Below, piece by piece: positions 6,115-7,948 of a stretch of DNA of 7,948 nt (positions are counted from its first letter, which is position 1; every line of letters starts with the position of its first letter). Location: NCBI GenBank assembly GCA_047614125.1, contig JBLHHI010000136.1, positions 1 through 7,948 of the forward strand. Reading direction: 5' to 3'. The DNA is from JBLHHI01 sp047614125 (GTDB lineage: Bacteria > Bacteroidota > Bacteroidia > NS11-12g > UBA9320). The notes below the pieces were generated by a model, which saw only the letters and a list, made by a program, of their open reading frames with translations, had not been told where the DNA came from and ran no database searches. Both the position numbers and the translations under genes were made by a program.

Positions 6115-7206
6115 TTATTCTGCCGCGTTGTAAATTCGTTCGATGATGTCAACTACTTTCAAACCTTCAAGGGCATTAGCGGTAATGGTATCCTTGCCTT
6201 GAAGTGTGTTAACTACATTTTCAATAACATAGTGATGGTTGGCAGCACTGCCTTTAAAAGGACCGTAATCGTTGGGTGGATTGGTTGGAGGTAGTGCAGG
6301 CATGTCATAATCTTTTATATGGCAGTATTCGATTTCATTCATGTACTGCCCACCAATTTTTAAGCTTCCTTTGGATCCAATAACCGTAATAGAGCTTTCT
6401 AAGTTCGTATCCCAAACCGAAGTGGAGAAATTAAGTACGCCCATTCCGCCTTGAATGAAGTTGAAAATGGTTGAACCACTGTCTTCAAACTCGGTGTTAT
6501 CCGGATGGTTAAAGTTGTTTAGGTTGGTCTTGATATTGTTGATGTCTCCAAACACCCAAAACATTATGTCGATGAAATGGCTAAATTGAGTAAATAATAC
6601 TCCACCGTCTAAAGGTTTTGAGCCTTTCCATGCATGGAGACCCCGGTTGCGCCGATCCTCCATAATCTCAGTAGGGTTTACCAATTTTCCAGTGCTTCGT
6701 CCGTTTTCATTTGGAGCACCGTAATAACGCTCATCTCGGTTCCAGTAACAATTTACTTGTACCATGTATATATCACCAAGGTTCTTATTGTCAACAACTT
6801 GTTTCAACCATTTACTGGGCGGACTGTACCGATTTTGTTTAACTACAAAGACCTGCTTATTTACCTGGAGTGCCTTAAATACCACTTGCTCACAATCCAG
6901 TCTATTCAAGCCCATTGGTTTTTCGATGACTACATGGTGGTTGTTCGACAACGCTTTTAAAGCCAACGGAATGTGCAATCCATTTGGAGTGGCTATGGTT
7001 AAAACATCCGCATTAATTTTTGATTTTAAATATTGGTCAAGTGTTTCGAAGTGTTGAGCCGATTCGGGAAATAAGGTGTGATTTACCACCTCTTGATCTG
7101 GGTCTATTATGGCAACAACTTTAACGCCGGGATAATTTGCAGCAATGGTAGTATGCCGTCTTCCAATGTGCCCAAATCCACAGATAGCGATCGTAATATC
7201 TTTCAT
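6115..7206 (-). CDS. Gfo/Idh/MocA-family sugar dehydrogenase (WbpB/WlbA-like)
   Basis: This is an NAD(P)-dependent oxidoreductase that probably oxidises a ring hydroxyl of a nucleotide sugar in the cytoplasm. The 363 residues start with the dinucleotide-binding motif CGFGHIGRRH (9-18), with an acidic residue closing the second strand (AIIDPD, 32-37). ATPNGLH (72-78) and the family's EKP motif (95-97, K96 catalytic in relatives) follow. KQNRYSP (123-129) and DGGVLFTQFSHFIDI (200-214, with H210) complete the active-site region. WKG (193-195) before DGG resembles WbpB/WlbA, the UDP-GlcNAc-uronate 3-dehydrogenases that work with a PLP aminotransferase. Such an aminotransferase lies two genes upstream, but the substrate remains inference. 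An extra loop of about 20-25 residues (about 165-190, NGRSTGKLVNPTE onward) lies between the RYYG and WKG positions. ATG at 7206 follows the sugar transferase stop by 5 bp. An intrinsic terminator follows the gene. Confidence 0.88.
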   Translation of the reverse strand: MKDITIAICGFGHIGRRHTTIAANYPGVKVVAIIDPDQEVVNHTLFPESAQHFETLDQYLKSKINADVLTIATPNGLHIPLALKALSNNHHVVIEKPMGLNRLDCEQVVFKALQVNKQVFVVKQNRYSPPSKWLKQVVDNKNLGDIYMVQVNCYWNRDERYYGAPNENGRSTGKLVNPTEIMEDRRNRGLHAWKGSKPLDGGVLFTQFSHFIDIMFWVFGDINNIKTNLNNFNHPDNTEFEDSGSTIFNFIQGGMGVLNFSTSVWDTNLESSITVIGSKGSLKIGGQYMNEIEYCHIKDYDMPALPPTNPPNDYGPFKGSAANHHYVIENVVNTLQGKDTITANALEGLKVVDIIERIYNAAE

Positions 7207-7211
7207 TTAAT

Positions 7212-7826
7212 CTATTTTAGTATTTGTTGTATTGTCTTGAAAATGATTTTTATGTCTGTGAAGAAACTTCGGTTATCTACGTATTCTAGGTTGATGCTTA
7301 ACTTATCCGGCATAACCGTATTGATGTATTCCTGCTCTGGATTTGCCGCATTAGCCAAGAGGTCGTTTTCGTTTTTATATTTGATGGAAGCCCAATCCGT
7401 AATCCCTGGTTTTATCGACAAAACACGACGTTGATCAGCAGTATAAAGTTCGACATATTTACGTACTTCGGGTCTTGGACCAACCAAGCTCATATTGCCA
7501 AGAAAGACATTAAATAACTGAGGAAGTTCATCCAACTTATATTTCCGAATAAAGGATCCTGCTTTGGTGATTCTTGCATCGCGCCCAACGGTTAATAAAC
7601 CCGACTTGTCTGCATGTATGGCCATGCTCCTAAACTTATAGAGTGTAAAGGCTCGACCATTTTTACCTATTCTTTCTTGCAAGTAAAAAGCACCACCGTG
7701 CGATTCTAAAACTACAAAAAGTGCAATGATGAGAAGAATCGGAGCTAGGATTATTATACCGCAAGCGGAAGCAATTACATCCAAAATTCGTTTGGCAAAA
7801 ACATAGGTTAAGGTGCTAAAAGTCAA
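7212..7826 (-). CDS. Monotopic phosphoglycosyl transferase (PglC-like, bacterial sugar transferase family)
   Basis: This enzyme transfers a sugar-1-phosphate from a UDP-sugar to polyprenyl phosphate on the inner face of the cytoplasmic membrane, the first committed step of glycan assembly. The 204 residues match the minimal PglC-type core without the extra N-terminal helices of WcaJ. RILDVIASACG (13-23) leads into a hydrophobic stretch (about 23-40) with a kink-forming AP (28-29), as in the re-entrant helix of this family. LYKFRSM (62-68), the catalytic Asp-Glu dyad in KLDELPQLFNV (97-107, D99/E100), LVGPRPE (114-120) and KPGITDWAS (139-147) follow. The donor sugar cannot be read from the sequence. 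The start is TTG at 7826, because the aminotransferase stop codon lies immediately before it and no ATG occurs before the core. It belongs to one unit with the upstream aminotransferase (stop and start adjacent) and the downstream dehydrogenase (5-bp gap). Confidence 0.94.
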   Translation of the reverse strand: MTFSTLTYVFAKRILDVIASACGIIILAPILLIIALFVVLESHGGAFYLQERIGKNGRAFTLYKFRSMAIHADKSGLLTVGRDARITKAGSFIRKYKLDELPQLFNVFLGNMSLVGPRPEVRKYVELYTADQRRVLSIKPGITDWASIKYKNENDLLANAANPEQEYINTVMPDKLSINLEYVDNRSFFTDIKIIFKTIQQILK

Positions 7827-7948
7827 TTATTTAGTAATTTTTTTGACTGCTTCAATTACGGTTTTGCAAATATATTCAAGTTCTACTTCCGTGAGTTGAG
7901 GATAGATGGGAAGTGAAATTTCGCAAGCGTAGTTTTGATAGGTTGCCG
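7827..7948 (-). CDS. DegT/DnrJ/EryC1/StrS aminotransferase, C-terminal fragment (cut by window edge)
   Basis: Only the last 39 codons lie in the window; the gene enters from the right edge. The visible peptide runs from ATYQNYACE through ISLPIYPQLTEVELEYIC to KTVIEAVKKITK and a TAA at 7829-7827. The 'SLP(I/M)YPxLTxxELEYIxxxVxEAVKK' ending is characteristic of PLP-dependent sugar aminotransferases of the DegT/DnrJ/EryC1/StrS family, which install an amino group on a keto-sugar nucleotide. The active-site lysine is outside the window. The neighbouring phosphoglycosyl transferase and sugar dehydrogenase suggest a role in making an amino-sugar donor (PglE-like or WbpE/WlbC-like). The short fragment does not decide between these. 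The stop codon directly abuts the TTG start of the sugar transferase (TAATTG). Confidence 0.85.
   Translation of the reverse strand, partial: ATYQNYACEISLPIYPQLTEVELEYICKTVIEAVKKITK

Noticed and set aside
6060..6152. Longer glycosyltransferase beginning at ATG 6152 (408 residues).
   Set aside because: It would overlap the dehydrogenase gene by 38 bp and encode the terminator stem. The extra 31 residues precede the natural first Rossmann strand. It cannot be fully excluded.
7827..7842. Inverted repeat AATTA-CTAAA-TAATT at the aminotransferase stop.
   Set aside because: A 5-bp all-AT stem is too weak to be a terminator, and it overlaps a stop/start junction that implies cotranscription.
7867..7874. 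TATATTTG on the minus strand as a promoter for the sugar transferase.
   Set aside because: It lies within the aminotransferase coding sequence (EYICK), has no TTG/TTTG at the proper spacing, and the two genes are directly abutting.

Overview
The window looks like a chromosomal segment of a Bacteroidota (Bacteroidetes) bacterium. Three things point there: the AT-leaning base composition, the near absence of Shine-Dalgarno sequences before start codons, and promoter-like TAnnTTTG boxes. The style of the MutS2, SmpB and small sugar transferase proteins agrees. Genus cannot be assigned from the sequence alone.

Left part (1-3887, + strand). A mutS2 gene whose 5' end lies outside the window is followed after 10 bp by a small hot-dog thioesterase of the FlK type. 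That gene overlaps smpB (tmRNA-binding protein) by 11 bp, so the three look like one housekeeping unit. After 81 bp comes a PHP-domain tyrosine-protein phosphatase of the CpsB/CapC/YwqE type, a family usually tied to capsule or exopolysaccharide control.

Right part (3891-7948, - strand, transcribed right to left). This is a surface-polysaccharide cluster. In order of transcription it holds the C-terminal end of a DegT/DnrJ/EryC1/StrS sugar aminotransferase, a PglC-like phosphoglycosyl transferase, a Gfo/Idh/MocA sugar dehydrogenase, a GT4-like GT-B glycosyltransferase and a GDP-mannose 3,5-epimerase. The aminotransferase stop codon touches the next start codon, and the dehydrogenase follows after 5 bp. 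The epimerase ends only 3 bp from the end of the convergent phosphatase gene.

How the genes fit together (inference). The aminotransferase and dehydrogenase would make an amino-sugar nucleotide. The phosphoglycosyl transferase would load the first sugar phosphate onto a polyprenyl carrier. The GT-B enzyme would extend the glycan, and the epimerase could supply an L-sugar nucleotide (GDP-L-galactose or GDP-L-gulose). The phosphatase may tune assembly or export through a tyrosine kinase outside the window.

The most notable non-coding feature is a strong intrinsic terminator hairpin inside the polysaccharide cluster (- strand, 6058-6083). Its U-run merges into the probable TTG start codon of the glycosyltransferase, and an exact TAnnTTTG box lies directly upstream of it. 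The best protein-level observation is the plant-like GDP-mannose 3,5-epimerase with its full set of catalytic residues. I found no RNA genes, CRISPR arrays, insertion sequences or wholly novel system, and no gene-free stretch longer than about 80 bp.
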